Shown here in pieces: positions 1 through 8,246 of a stretch of 64,000 bases of DNA. The translations under genes and the position numbers were made by a program. A model generated the notes under the pieces. It had not been told where the DNA came from. It was given only the letters and a program-made list of their open reading frames with translations, and did no database searches. The DNA is from Anderseniella sp039978075 (GTDB taxonomy: Bacteria > Pseudomonadota > Alphaproteobacteria > Rhizobiales > Aestuariivirgaceae). The stretch's first letter is position 1, and each line of letters opens with the position of its first letter. The stretch spans positions 310,001 through 374,000 of the forward strand of contig JBDWCA010000005.1 of NCBI GenBank assembly GCA_039978075.1, in the 5' to 3' direction.

Positions 1-1
1 G

Positions 2-46
2 GGCGGGCTGTATGCCCGGCTCGCCAAATTGCAGTTCAGCGACTAG
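2..46 (+). CDS. C-terminal tail of an ABC transporter ATPase (partial)
   Basis: Only the last 14 codons are in the window, reading GGLYARLAKLQFSD before a TAG stop at 44-46. A glycine-rich turn followed by LYARL and a short basic-hydrophobic tail is the usual end of fused membrane/ATPase ABC exporters of the MsbA type. The reading frame is inferred from this resemblance alone. The body of the gene lies upstream of the window. Confidence 0.4.
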   Translation, partial: GGLYARLAKLQFSD

Positions 47-310
47 ACCTGCCTGCGAACCTGGTGAGAAAACGATACTTGGCCGGGTTCAGCGGGCTTT
101 ACGACCGATTCACCGCCGGAACAATGCCCGCCGCATAGCGGGCAAACCGGTGACTGACCTTTACGATTCGGAACCGTTTCGATCATCCGTTAACTGGACA
201 ATTTACGTAGCGTGACAAAGTAGCAGGGTCGGGATATTGTCTCGAATACTGACGAAAACGGCGACTTCGGTTGTATGGAAACCGGAAAGGTCGAACTGGA
301 GGAAACTGAA

Positions 311-748
311 TTGACGATCAAAAAGAACACTTCTGCGTTGCTGGCCGGTCTTGCCGGATTGATGATGATGAGTACACCGTTGCTGGCGAGTCCGATCGGA
401 GCACAGTACGGGCTTGGCGCCACGACATTCAGCGGCGGGGCCCTGGTTGTGCCGGTCGCCAAGAAAAAGAAGCGCAGAAGGCTCCGGAGATTCCGCAACC
501 GTCGGCGGGGCTTCAATCATTTCCACAATGGTTTCTATTATGCCCAGCCGTTCTGGAATTTTGGAGATTTCTATGAGGACGACTACGATTTCTATGACGA
601 TGATGATTATGACGAGCCGGACTATGCCGGGGGTGGAGATCGTCATGAAGCATGGTGTCGCAGAAAGTACCGCTCATACAAGGTCCGCACCGATACCTGG
701 ACCGACTTTAACGGCAATACGCGGCAGTGCAATAGCCCGTTTAACTGA
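311..748 (+). CDS. BA14K-like secreted basic/acidic protein
   Basis: This is a 145-residue protein with an N-terminal signal peptide (basic IKK, then a hydrophobic run to about residue 28). After it come a strongly basic segment (KKKKRRRLRRFRNRRR), a tyrosine/aspartate-rich acidic segment, and a C-terminal motif with EAWCRRKYRSY and a final cysteine. That tail resembles the BA14K family of Rhizobiales surface proteins. I chose the TTG at 311 because GGAGG at 298-302 lies 8 bases upstream and the signal peptide then begins at once; an ATG at 275 in the same frame would add 12 acidic residues. The TGA stop (746-748) lies inside the left edge of a repeat element. Function beyond envelope or surface location is unknown. 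Confidence 0.65.
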   Translation: MTIKKNTSALLAGLAGLMMMSTPLLASPIGAQYGLGATTFSGGALVVPVAKKKKRRRLRRFRNRRRGFNHFHNGFYYAQPFWNFGDFYEDDYDFYDDDDYDEPDYAGGGDRHEAWCRRKYRSYKVRTDTWTDFNGNTRQCNSPFN

Positions 749-802
749 TCGCTTTCAAAGTGATAGGGCAATATGGGTTCACTTGAACCCATATTGCCCT
801 AG
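745..802 (+). repeat. Composite palindromic repeat, right half (copy 1)
   Basis: The sequence begins CTGATCGCTTTCAAAGTGA and continues into a perfect 18-bp stem (764-781 with 784-801) with a 2-base loop. It matches the spacer and second hairpin of the full-length elements at 10732 and 41269. It lies between the convergent BA14K-like and OmpA-like genes and includes the former's stop codon. It could act as a two-way terminator, but there is no T tract. Confidence 0.85.
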
Positions 803-813
803 AGACAGGCTTT

Positions 814-1851
814 CTATCTCGTGGTGAGCTTCAGCTCGATGCGGCGATTGCGGGTTTTGGCATCTTCGGATGTGCCCGGATCTATGGGCTGGAACTCGCC
901 AAAGCCCGCAGCCACCAGATGCTGCGGTGGAATTCCCTGTTCGGCAAGCTCTTCCACCACGGCAATAGCACGCGCTGATGACAACACCCAGTTGGACGGG
1001 AACAACGGCGTTGCAATCGGATCATCATCGGTGTGACCGTCCACCTGCAGGACCCAGTTCAGGTCATCGGGTATTTCACCCACCAGTTGCTGCATGGCCA
1101 CTGCCAGCTTGGCAATTTCCAGTTGGCCAGTTGGAGACAGGGAGGCCGCGCCCTTGGCAAACAGAACCTCCGACTGAAACACAAAACGGTCTCCAACCAC
1201 CCGGATATCATCACGGTTGGCCAGAATGCGGCGCAGCCGGCCGAAGAATTCAGACCGGAACCGGTTCAGTTCCTGCACCCTTTGGGCCAGTGCGACATTC
1301 AGCCGGCGGCCGAGGTCGACAATCTGTGACCGGCTTTCCTGATCCTGCTTTTCTGCAGCTTCAAGGGCATCGTTCAGGGCACCGATCTGCCTGCGCAGTG
1401 CGGCAATCTGCTGGTTCAGCAATTCAACACGTGCCAGTGCCTCGGATGACACTTTCTTCTCGCCTTCCAGCTTCTGCTGCAGGGCTGATAATTGCGTGCC
1501 TGCCTGATTGCCTTCCGACCTGAATGTATCGACAACGCCCTGCAACTGGCTGGTTTCGTCGCGGGCAGACTTGAGGTCGTCAGTGAGGGCAGACAGAGTG
1601 GTTTCAATCTCGGCCTTTGAAGATTTTTCCAGCGCCAGCAATTCGGTCAGTTCGCTGATCTCGGAGCGCAGCCTTGAAAGTGCACTGTCCTGGCCGGAGA
1701 TTTCCCGTGCCTGCAGGAACTGGGTGATCATGAACACGGACAACAGGAATGTGATGACCAGCAGCAGCTGCGCCATGGCGTCCACAAATCCGGGCCAGTA
1801 AAAGCCGGAACTGTCCTGCCCACGTCTGCGTCCTCTGCCGAGACCCGCCAC
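814..1851 (-). CDS. Membrane-anchored OmpA/MotB-like peptidoglycan-binding protein
   Basis: This 345-residue protein has one N-terminal membrane helix (about residues 20-45, preceded by FYWPGFVDAMAQ), a long coiled coil (about 50-190), and a C-terminal OmpA-like domain with QVDGHTDDDP and the RARAIAV-type helix. The arrangement is that of MotB/TolR-like stator partners: the helix sits in the inner membrane and the OmpA domain binds peptidoglycan in the periplasm. It is read from a GTG 3 bases after the stop of the MotA-like gene, so the two are surely co-transcribed. No flagellar genes are nearby, so a motor role is not implied. The pair is common in Rhizobiales, and its force-using function is not established. 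Confidence 0.8.
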   Translation of the reverse strand: MAGLGRGRRRGQDSSGFYWPGFVDAMAQLLLVITFLLSVFMITQFLQAREISGQDSALSRLRSEISELTELLALEKSSKAEIETTLSALTDDLKSARDETSQLQGVVDTFRSEGNQAGTQLSALQQKLEGEKKVSSEALARVELLNQQIAALRRQIGALNDALEAAEKQDQESRSQIVDLGRRLNVALAQRVQELNRFRSEFFGRLRRILANRDDIRVVGDRFVFQSEVLFAKGAASLSPTGQLEIAKLAVAMQQLVGEIPDDLNWVLQVDGHTDDDPIATPLFPSNWVLSSARAIAVVEELAEQGIPPQHLVAAGFGEFQPIDPGTSEDAKTRNRRIELKLTTR

Positions 1852-1854
1852 AAC

Positions 1855-2874
1855 CTAACTCCGGCCCCGGCCCGGAGGCGCTCCGACACGTGCCAGCATG
1901 CGTTTTATTTCGGCATTTTGCTCAGACTGCTGCTGTGCCCACTGACGCACGACCTTTTGCTCTTCACGCATTTGCTGCACAAGACCGTGCACGGCGCCAG
2001 CGAGCTGCTCCATGGATTCAGCAGTCTGCGGTGCGGCGCCGTTGGATTGAACAGCAGTTTCAAGTGTGCGATTGATGCGGTCCATGCCTGAGCGAAGTGT
2101 CGACATTTCGGCCTGAATGTGTGAGGGCATGTCCACAGTATTGGCATATTCTCCGGCATCGATGTCGGTCAGCGTGGCGAGCCAGTCTTCCAGATCGTTG
2201 TAAAACCGGTTCTGTGCCTGGCTGGCCTGCAGCTCAAGGAAGCCGAGAACCAGCGAACCTGCGAGGCCGAACAGGGAAGACGAGAACGATGTGCCCATGC
2301 CGGCCAGCGGTGCCTCAAGACCGGCTTTGAGTTCTTCGAACACGGTGCCGGACTGAGCTGTTGAAATATTGAGTGACCGGATGGTTTCGCCGACGGCGGA
2401 AACGGTTTGCAACAGGCCCCAGAAGGTACCCAGCAACCCTAAGAAAATCAGCAATCCGATCATGTAACGCGAAATGTCGCGGGCTTCATCAAGGCGTGAG
2501 GCAAGCGAGTCCAGCAGCGAGCGCAAGGTGATCGGCGACAATATGGTGAGGCCTTCGCGGTCGCGAAGCTGAGCCGCCATTGGCGCCAGCAGGCGCGGGA
2601 GATGCGGTATCTCCAGTCCGGGATTGGCAATGCGGAAACTGTTGACCCAGTTCACCTCCGGCCACAGCCGGAACACCATCCGAAACGTATAGGCAATACC
2701 CAGCAGCAAAACCACGACAATGAGGCCGTTAAGGCCGGGGTTGGCCATGAAGGCAACCTGGATATTGGGAAACAGAACGGCTGAGCCGATGCAGATGAGA
2801 ATGGTGAAAACCGCCATGCGGACGAGATATACCCGCGGCAGTTCCAAGACTTTCAGATGATCCGATGCCAGCAT
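1855..2874 (-). CDS. MotA/TolQ/ExbB-like proton-channel membrane protein
   Basis: The 339-residue product has two N-terminal membrane helices (about residues 18-36 and 46-64), then a pair in the middle (about 138-160 and 195-220) that carry the small-residue pattern of the MotA/TolQ/ExbB channel domain (LGLLGTFWGLLQTV and GMGTSFSSSLFGLAGS). A predicted C-terminal coiled coil ends the protein. With the OmpA-like partner directly downstream it should form a stator-like complex that uses proton flow. Start is the ATG at 2874. A decayed copy of the palindromic repeat lies just upstream. Confidence 0.8.
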   Translation of the reverse strand: MLASDHLKVLELPRVYLVRMAVFTILICIGSAVLFPNIQVAFMANPGLNGLIVVVLLLGIAYTFRMVFRLWPEVNWVNSFRIANPGLEIPHLPRLLAPMAAQLRDREGLTILSPITLRSLLDSLASRLDEARDISRYMIGLLIFLGLLGTFWGLLQTVSAVGETIRSLNISTAQSGTVFEELKAGLEAPLAGMGTSFSSSLFGLAGSLVLGFLELQASQAQNRFYNDLEDWLATLTDIDAGEYANTVDMPSHIQAEMSTLRSGMDRINRTLETAVQSNGAAPQTAESMEQLAGAVHGLVQQMREEQKVVRQWAQQQSEQNAEIKRMLARVGAPPGRGRS

Positions 2875-2947
2875 GCCGATCTCATGTCCTTCCCGAGCAC
2901 AAATTTATCCGCAGTGTAGCCAAAGATTCGACCTTGTCACGTCTCTA

Positions 2948-3045
2948 GATCGCGATGTTTTCGGTTTGATCAACCAAAACTCATAAACCTGTTCGCGTTC
3001 AAAGTGATCAGGCAACTCCATGGGTTTGATTGAACCCGTGTGGCT
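2948..3045 (+). repeat. Composite palindromic repeat, decayed full copy (copy 2)
   Basis: Both halves can be followed: GATCGCGATG...AACCAAAACTCATAAACCTG for the first palindrome, then GTTCAAAGTGATCAGGCAAC and TGGGTTTGATTGAACCC for the second. Pairing is imperfect in both stems compared with copies at 10732 and 41269. It lies in the 324-bp gap between suhB and the MotA-like gene. The rest of that gap (3046-3198) holds a T8 run at about 3105-3112 after a weak GC hairpin, but no gene that I can support. Confidence 0.75.
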
Positions 3046-3198
3046 ATAAAACGAATCACGTTCCGACAGACCCACAAGCGTACTCTATCGCGTTGCCGAA
3101 GCGTTTTTTTTCGCAAATTCGTGTGCAACTTCAGCGAGACATGCTGCATCCGACGGGTCGACGTTAGTTGACGCGTGTGGAGGTTTTGCGGCACGTCG

Positions 3199-3999
3199 TT
3201 ACTCGCTGGCGCGAGCTGCCTTGATACAGGCCTTCAATTCGGCCTGCATGTGTTCATTGCCGGCCATGATGTCACCGGTGTTCATGACGTCCGGGCCACC
3301 ATCGATGTCGGCAGCAAACCCGCCTGCTTCACGCACCATGACAATCCCGGCACAGATATCCCAGGGTTTCAGGCCACGTTCCCAGTAGCCATCGAGGCGG
3401 CCTGCCGCCACCCAGGCCAGATCAAGTGATGCTGTTCCGGCCCTGCGAATGCCGGCGGCCTTGGCTTGTACCTGCGCGAGTTCACGGCGAAACTCTGCAT
3501 GATCGCCGCGCCCGCGATGAGGCACGCCGCAGGCAATAACGGCGTCTGAAATATCGCGGCGGCCGGATACGCGCAGACGGCGGTCGTTTAAATAGGCGCC
3601 ACCGCCGCGTTCGGCGGCGAAAAGCTCGTCGGAAATGGGGTTGTAGATAACACCTGCAACCGGTTCGCCATTGCGGGTCACGCCGATCGAGACGGCGAAA
3701 TGCGGGATGCCATGGATGAAGTTTGTGGTGCCGTCAATCGGATCTACCACCCAGACATGCTGGCCGTCGGTGCCGGCGATCTCGCCGCCTTCTTCCAGGT
3801 GAAATCCCCATTTCGGGCGGGCTTTCTTCAGCTCTTCAACAATGACCTTTTCAGCCTTGCGATCAGCGCGGGTGACAAAATCAGCAGGACCTTTTTGCGA
3901 TACCTGAAGATTTTCGACTTCACCGAAGTCGCGCGATACGGCACGCGCTGCCTTGCGGGCAGCGCCGGTCATGACGGTAATGAGGGGAGAAGCTGGCAT
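3199..3999 (-). CDS. suhB: Inositol monophosphatase family protein
   Basis: The 266-residue product carries the metal-binding signature WVVDPIDGTTNF (about residues 83-94, with Asp86 and Asp89), an upstream LEEGG metal-site glutamate (about 68-72) and the C-terminal WDICAG motif. Length matches the family. Members hydrolyse myo-inositol 1-phosphate or related phosphates with magnesium, and SuhB can also act in rRNA transcription; which role applies here is not shown. It is read from ATG 3999 and follows efp by 9 bases, so the two are likely one transcript. Confidence 0.9.
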   Translation of the reverse strand: MPASPLITVMTGAARKAARAVSRDFGEVENLQVSQKGPADFVTRADRKAEKVIVEELKKARPKWGFHLEEGGEIAGTDGQHVWVVDPIDGTTNFIHGIPHFAVSIGVTRNGEPVAGVIYNPISDELFAAERGGGAYLNDRRLRVSGRRDISDAVIACGVPHRGRGDHAEFRRELAQVQAKAAGIRRAGTASLDLAWVAAGRLDGYWERGLKPWDICAGIVMVREAGGFAADIDGGPDVMNTGDIMAGNEHMQAELKACIKAARASE

Positions 4000-4008
4000 G
4001 GTCGGCTA

Positions 4009-4578
4009 TCAGCTTTCGGATGCGCGGCGAACGTAGGTCACCTCATTGGTATCGACGATGATCTTTTCACCGGTGCCGATAAACGGGGGCACCATGACCT
4101 TGAGACCGTTTTCCAACAATGCAGGCTTGTAGGATGAAGACGCCGTCTGGCCCTTTACAACCGCATCAGCTTCGGTGATTTCAAGGGTTACATAGTCGGG
4201 AAGAGAAATGCCCAGCGGTTTTTCCTCATAGGTTTCCACGGTGACCATCATGCCGTCCTGCAGGAACGCTGTGCGTTCGCCGACAAATTCTTCCGGCAGT
4301 TCGATCTGCTCATAGGTTTCATTGTCCATGAACACCAGCATGTCGCCCTGCTGATACAGGAATTGAAAATCTTTCTGCTCAAGGCGCACCTTCTCAACGG
4401 TCTCCGATGACCGGAAGCGTTCGTTCAGCTTGGTGCCGTTGACGATGCCTTTCATCTCGACCTGTGCAAAGGCACCACCCTTGCCGGGTTTTACATGGCC
4501 AACCTTGACCGCAATATAGAGGTCTCCGTTGTGCAGCAGCACATTGCCGGGTTTGATTTCATTGCCATTGATTTTCAT
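4009..4578 (-). CDS. efp: Translation elongation factor P
   Basis: This 189-residue protein has the three-domain EF-P length and the N-terminal KINGNEIKPG and VKPGKGGAF motifs; Lys33 in the latter is the position that carries the beta-lysine modification in many bacteria. The C-terminal ITEADAVVKGQTASSSYKPA segment is also typical. EF-P relieves ribosomes stalled at proline runs. No epmA or epmB gene is visible in this window. It heads the leftward efp-suhB pair; AGG lies upstream of the ATG at 4578. Confidence 0.95.
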   Translation of the reverse strand: MKINGNEIKPGNVLLHNGDLYIAVKVGHVKPGKGGAFAQVEMKGIVNGTKLNERFRSSETVEKVRLEQKDFQFLYQQGDMLVFMDNETYEQIELPEEFVGERTAFLQDGMMVTVETYEEKPLGISLPDYVTLEITEADAVVKGQTASSSYKPALLENGLKVMVPPFIGTGEKIIVDTNEVTYVRRASES

Positions 4579-4766
4579 TCGAGATACCTGGAATTTTCAA
4601 AGAACGGGTCAGTTGACGGCAATTGCAGCCATCAGGTTGGCCGGGGTTTAGCAGGGCTGGCCCGTAATGGGTAGCGGAAAGTGCCAGTTATAATTGACGC
4701 GGGCACCGCAAGCCGCGATTGTGCGGGCCTGAGATTCAACTTAGCCGAGCCTGGAGCGTCATCTGC

Positions 4767-5894
4767 ATGCCTGTTCTTTCGTTTCTGACTACCACGCACT
4801 TTGATCATGGTGCCATCTCCCAACTGCAGAAATCGCTGGATCGCAAAAACATCAAGCGGCCTCTGATCACCACCGACAAGGGCATCATTGCTGCCGGTAT
4901 TCTGGACATCGTTGTCGCGGCGATGAGCGACGGGGCAGCAGCTCCGGTGTTTGATGACACGCCGGGAAACCCCACCGAACGCGCCGTCATGGCTGCTTTC
5001 GCGGTTTATGAGGCGGAAGGCTGTGACGGCGTTATCGCACTGGGCGGAGGGTCAGCCATGGACCTGGGCAAGACAGTGGCGCTGCTGGCCGGTTCCGGCG
5101 GGCCGCTGAGCCAGTTTGATCCGTTGCAGGGCGGCAACAAGCTGGTCAAGAACCTGGCACCAGTGATTGCTATCCCAACCACATCAGGCACTGGTTCTGA
5201 AGTATCGCTGGGCATGGTGATCATCATGGAAGACGGCCGCAAGCTGACATTCGGCAATCCCAAATTCATTCCCACCGTGGCCATATGCGACCCTGAACTG
5301 ACATTGGGCCTGCCGCCACAACTAACCGCGGCAACCGGCATGGACGCCATTACTCATTGCATCGAGGCGTTTCTGACCCCGACGGTAAACCCCCCGGCAG
5401 ACGGAGTGGGACTGGACGGGTTGTGGCGCGGATGGCGCAACCTGGCCAAGGCGGTGAAGGACGGCTCGGACCGGGATGCCCGCTGGGAAATGATGATGGC
5501 GTCCACCGAGGGCGCGCATGCATTCACCATGGGACTGGGTTCCGTACACGCGATGAGCCATGCCATCGGGCGCCGGGAAGACCTGCGCCTGCATCACGGT
5601 ACGCTGAATGCGGTGATCCTGCCGGCGGTACTGCGCTTCAATGAACCGGGCTGTGAAGACAAATATGATCGCCTGCGCGAGACCATGGGACTGGCAGTGG
5701 GCGCTGATCTGGCTGTTGCCATTGAAGATCTGAATGCAGAGATCGGCCTGCCGTCCGGACTGGGGGCCATGGGAGTGAGCGAAGACATGATAGAGGATTT
5801 TGTGCCGCACGCGCTGGCTGACCTCGCCCATCGCACCAATCCGCGCGAGGCGTCAGCGGAAGATTATGTGGCGTTGTTTAAAGCGGCAATGTAG
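4767..5894 (+). CDS. Iron-containing alcohol dehydrogenase
   Basis: The product (375 residues) is a group III alcohol dehydrogenase. It has the nucleotide-binding GGGSAMDLGK (residues 93-102), IPTTSGTGSEV (136-146), and metal ligands in MDAITHCIEAF (Asp193, His197) and the HAMSHAIG...LRLHHG region (about 262-285). Such enzymes reduce or oxidise aldehydes and alcohols with NAD(P). I chose ATG 4767, with GGAG 10 bases upstream, over the in-frame ATG at 4719, which adds 16 uncharacteristic residues. It stands alone between the divergent efp and the convergent LysE gene, so its substrate cannot be inferred from neighbours. Confidence 0.88.
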   Translation: MPVLSFLTTTHFDHGAISQLQKSLDRKNIKRPLITTDKGIIAAGILDIVVAAMSDGAAAPVFDDTPGNPTERAVMAAFAVYEAEGCDGVIALGGGSAMDLGKTVALLAGSGGPLSQFDPLQGGNKLVKNLAPVIAIPTTSGTGSEVSLGMVIIMEDGRKLTFGNPKFIPTVAICDPELTLGLPPQLTAATGMDAITHCIEAFLTPTVNPPADGVGLDGLWRGWRNLAKAVKDGSDRDARWEMMMASTEGAHAFTMGLGSVHAMSHAIGRREDLRLHHGTLNAVILPAVLRFNEPGCEDKYDRLRETMGLAVGADLAVAIEDLNAEIGLPSGLGAMGVSEDMIEDFVPHALADLAHRTNPREASAEDYVALFKAAM

Positions 5895-5924
5895 CACTCC
5901 GACAGATAGATGGTGCCTTAGGTA

Positions 5925-6551
5925 TCAGTTCCAGCGCGTGGTGAGTATTTTGAAGCCGGCAATTCCGAAAGCAATGGCAAACACTGCTTCGAACCACCGC
6001 CGCAGCTTTCTATAGCCTGCCACCATTGGTGCGCTGGAAAACAGCAGGGCATAACCGTGGAATACGAACAGGCTTTGCAAGCCGATTGCCGCAACCACCA
6101 CAACCAGCGATGTGACTGATGAACCAGCTGGAATTCCGACCGCAAACAAGGAGCCGAAAAACAGAACGGCTTTCGGGTTGGTGAGATGTAATGCCAACCC
6201 TCTGGCATAGGCCGTTTTCAACGATGACACCTGGGTGTACTTCGCTGCATCACCGGAACCGGCAATCGCGGAGCGGGCAGATTTGAAAGCCAGAAACAGA
6301 AGGTAACAGGCCCCCAGATACCTGATCACTTCAAACGCCCATGCGTTTGCCGACATGAGAGCACCCATACCCAGGGCAGCAGCAATCGACCAGGCCCAGG
6401 AACCGGAGGTCACTCCGGCTGCCAGTGCCAGTCCATAACGGCGGCCAGATGTCATGGATGTTCCGGCAATAGCCAGAGTGGCAGGACCAGGACTGGCTGT
6501 CGCAATAAAAGCGGCCAGCAGGATTAGCGGTAAGTCTATCTCACTTGTCAT
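5925..6551 (-). CDS. LysE/RhtB family amino-acid exporter
   Basis: The product is a 208-residue inner-membrane protein with about six hydrophobic segments. The N-terminal TASPGPATLAIAG motif is the hallmark of the LysE/RhtB superfamily, and LTNPKAVLFFGSLF in the middle is another. These proteins export amino acids or related compounds. The open frame continues upstream to 6794, but residues before the ATG at 6551 lack family features and would overlap the divergent gene. The substrate is not predictable. Confidence 0.85.
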   Translation of the reverse strand: MTSEIDLPLILLAAFIATASPGPATLAIAGTSMTSGRRYGLALAAGVTSGSWAWSIAAALGMGALMSANAWAFEVIRYLGACYLLFLAFKSARSAIAGSGDAAKYTQVSSLKTAYARGLALHLTNPKAVLFFGSLFAVGIPAGSSVTSLVVVVAAIGLQSLFVFHGYALLFSSAPMVAGYRKLRRWFEAVFAIAFGIAGFKILTTRWN

Positions 6552-6703
6552 GACGAGAAGGTGGCATTCTTGAATGCAGCGTTCAACTCTAAAACTCGCG
6601 GAAAACCGCAACGTGACACTGAAGCAGGGCACTTGCGTTGCAACTGTATGATGAGCCGTTGCCGGCTTTGACAGTGACAGACCAAACCGAGTAAGCACGA
6701 GAA

Positions 6704-7057
6704 ATGCAAAACACCTTTGATGAATCCCGGATTCGCTCTGCGCTTGCCCGGGCGTGGTCCCTGGAAACCGCAAAGCAATGGACACCGGACACACCGGCTG
6801 CGGGGCAATGCAATGTCACAACAGCGGTCGTGCATGACCTGTTTGGCGGAGATATTCTGAAGACCAGCCTGCCGGATTATGACGTGGACCACTATTACAA
6901 CCGGATTGACGGTGTGGTCGTCGACCTGACCGACAGCCAGTTTTCAGCACCGGTGAGCTATGATGACGAAGTGGCAAGCCGTGAAGACGCGATGGGGTGC
7001 GTTCTGGATACAGAGTACGAGACGTTGCGCGCTGCACTGCTCGCCCATCTGAAGTAA
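6704..7057 (+). CDS. YunG-like small protein
   Basis: The product is a 117-residue soluble protein. The pattern SLETAKQW...GQCNVTTAVVHDLFGGDILKT followed by HYYNRIDG and a DLT segment resembles the YunG family, whose function is unknown. The Cys-His pair in GQC...VVHDL is suggestive of a cysteine-based active site but this is only inference. It is divergent from the LysE gene and convergent with the TauE gene. Confidence 0.6.
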   Translation: MQNTFDESRIRSALARAWSLETAKQWTPDTPAAGQCNVTTAVVHDLFGGDILKTSLPDYDVDHYYNRIDGVVVDLTDSQFSAPVSYDDEVASREDAMGCVLDTEYETLRAALLAHLK

Positions 7058-7086
7058 CACCGTGATCGTAGTTCAGAGCTGCAAGC

Positions 7087-7848
7087 TCAACCGTTCATAA
7101 GGTTGCGAACTGCTCCCAGCAGTAACCAGCAACCGATGATGAGAAGCCCGATGAAGAACAGCTTGCGGAACTGATCTTCGGATATGGACGAGCGATAGCG
7201 CCTGCCAAGCCACAATCCGAAGAATGCCGGGATCAGGGCAATGATCGAAATGGTTGTCAGCTCACCAGTCATCAGCGAGCGGCTGGTCAGGGACACCGCC
7301 AGGGTTGTCGAAATGGTCACGAAGGTCACGCCGAGCACCTGGACCAGCATGTCACGGTGCATGCCGAGTGCCTGCAGGAACAAGATGCCCGGCACGATAA
7401 AGTTGCCGGTCATGCCGAACATCAATCCGCCCAGTGCCGAACAGATCACCGACCACACCGTCTCGCGCTCCGGCGCAGGTGCAGGTATGCGGAAACCGGT
7501 GAACGAGATCAGTGAGTTGAGAACCAGGATGATACCGAGCATGGCGACCATGTAGTCAGATCGTGCGGCAGCCAATACCTGGATTCCAAACCAGACACCG
7601 ACGATGGCGGTTAACAGAAACGGCCAGAAGCGGGCGATAATCTCTCTCAGGTGCGGACCTGTCAGGGCTTGCCAGAGGTTTGTGACCATCAGCGGAATAA
7701 CAATGACTGCAAGGCTGGTCTTAAGGCCAAGCGGCAGCGTCAGCACGGCCAGCGTCACAGTCGGCAGCCCGAGCCCGATGGTGCCCTTGACGAAACCGGC
7801 GGCAACAAATGTGACGGCAATCAACGCCAGTATTTCAGGTGTCCACAT
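7087..7848 (-). CDS. TauE/SafE family sulfite or organosulfur exporter-like protein
   Basis: The product is a membrane protein of 253 residues with about eight hydrophobic segments. The opening VAAGFVKGTIGLGLPTV and the internal GGLMFGMTGNFIVPG are the two half-repeats of the TauE/SafE (DUF81) family. Members export sulfite, sulfoacetate or similar anions. The frame is open to a possible start at 7905; I use ATG 7848 because the family fold begins shortly after it. Neither start has a clear ribosome-binding site. No sulfonate catabolism genes are next to it. Confidence 0.82.
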   Translation of the reverse strand: MWTPEILALIAVTFVAAGFVKGTIGLGLPTVTLAVLTLPLGLKTSLAVIVIPLMVTNLWQALTGPHLREIIARFWPFLLTAIVGVWFGIQVLAAARSDYMVAMLGIILVLNSLISFTGFRIPAPAPERETVWSVICSALGGLMFGMTGNFIVPGILFLQALGMHRDMLVQVLGVTFVTISTTLAVSLTSRSLMTGELTTISIIALIPAFFGLWLGRRYRSSISEDQFRKLFFIGLLIIGCWLLLGAVRNLMNG

Positions 7849-7943
7849 GGGCACAGGGAGTAACAGCGTGCTGGTGTATTGGCCAGCGGGTTTGACCTGT
7901 TGCATAACACGCAGTCTGTTTGTGCATGGCGGGGCTTTTAGGG

Positions 7944-8220
7944 ATATCGCTCACGCAAGCAGCCTGACGGCGAGATATTTTTTAGCGGTCGAACAGCTTA
8001 TCCACCTGCGGCGGGCCGTTCTCCGGTCCTGAACAACCCACAAATTGTCGTCATTCCAGCGAAGGCTGGAATCCAAGCTTTGCGGTATACGCGGCCTTGT
8101 CTGGCATGACGATAGTGTTGACTCCCACCAAGGCACGAAGTGCCGAGGCAAGGCCGACTGGCCGTCGCACGAAGTGCGCCCTAGCGGAGCGCAGCCGCAG
8201 GCTGCTTGCGTGAGCGAAAT
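7944..8220. repeat. Non-coding island bounded by 23-bp inverted repeats
   Basis: The left end (7944-7966, ATATCGCTCACGC...) and the right end (8198-8220) are inverted copies matching at 22 of 23 positions. Between them lie a REP-like palindrome (8048-8112) and four small hairpins: GGCACGAAGTGCC (8132-8144), GGCC-GACT-GGCC (8152-8163), CGCACGAAGTGCG (8166-8178) and GCAGCCGCAGGCTGC (8191-8205). The 341-bp gap holding it has no credible gene. It may be a miniature mobile element or a patchwork of repeats. Confidence 0.7.
8048..8112. repeat. REP-like palindromic element (TCGTCATTCCAGC type)
   Basis: The element starts TCGTCATTCCAGCGAAGG; ATTCCAGC (8053-8060) pairs with GCTGGAAT (8065-8072) around a GAAG loop. 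The outer heptamers TCGTCAT (8048-8054) and ATGACGA (8106-8112) are inverted copies that close the element. Sequences of this 'CATTCCAGCGAAGGCTGGAATCC' type are widespread intergenic repeats in proteobacteria. Confidence 0.75.
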
Positions 8221-8246
8221 GAAACCATGCAGCGAGCGTCAATTCC

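Noticed and set aside
12..215. 67-residue open frame at the left edge
   Set aside because: It overlaps the ABC-transporter tail in another frame and is arginine/proline-rich with no family feature or ribosome-binding site.
203..646. 147-residue minus-strand frame opposite the BA14K-like gene
   Set aside because: Its isoleucine/valine and acidic runs are the antisense of the Asp/Tyr-rich stretch of the real gene.
814..2874. ZorA/ZorB (Zorya defence) assignment of the MotA-like/OmpA-like pair
   Set aside because: No ZorC, ZorD or ZorE gene is next to it; the neighbours are suhB, efp and a BA14K-like gene, which is a normal chromosomal context in Rhizobiales.
3046..3198. suhB-type small RNA (MmgR) near suhB
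   Set aside because: A T8 run follows only a weak GC hairpin, and I could not find the conserved pyrimidine-rich loop of that RNA.
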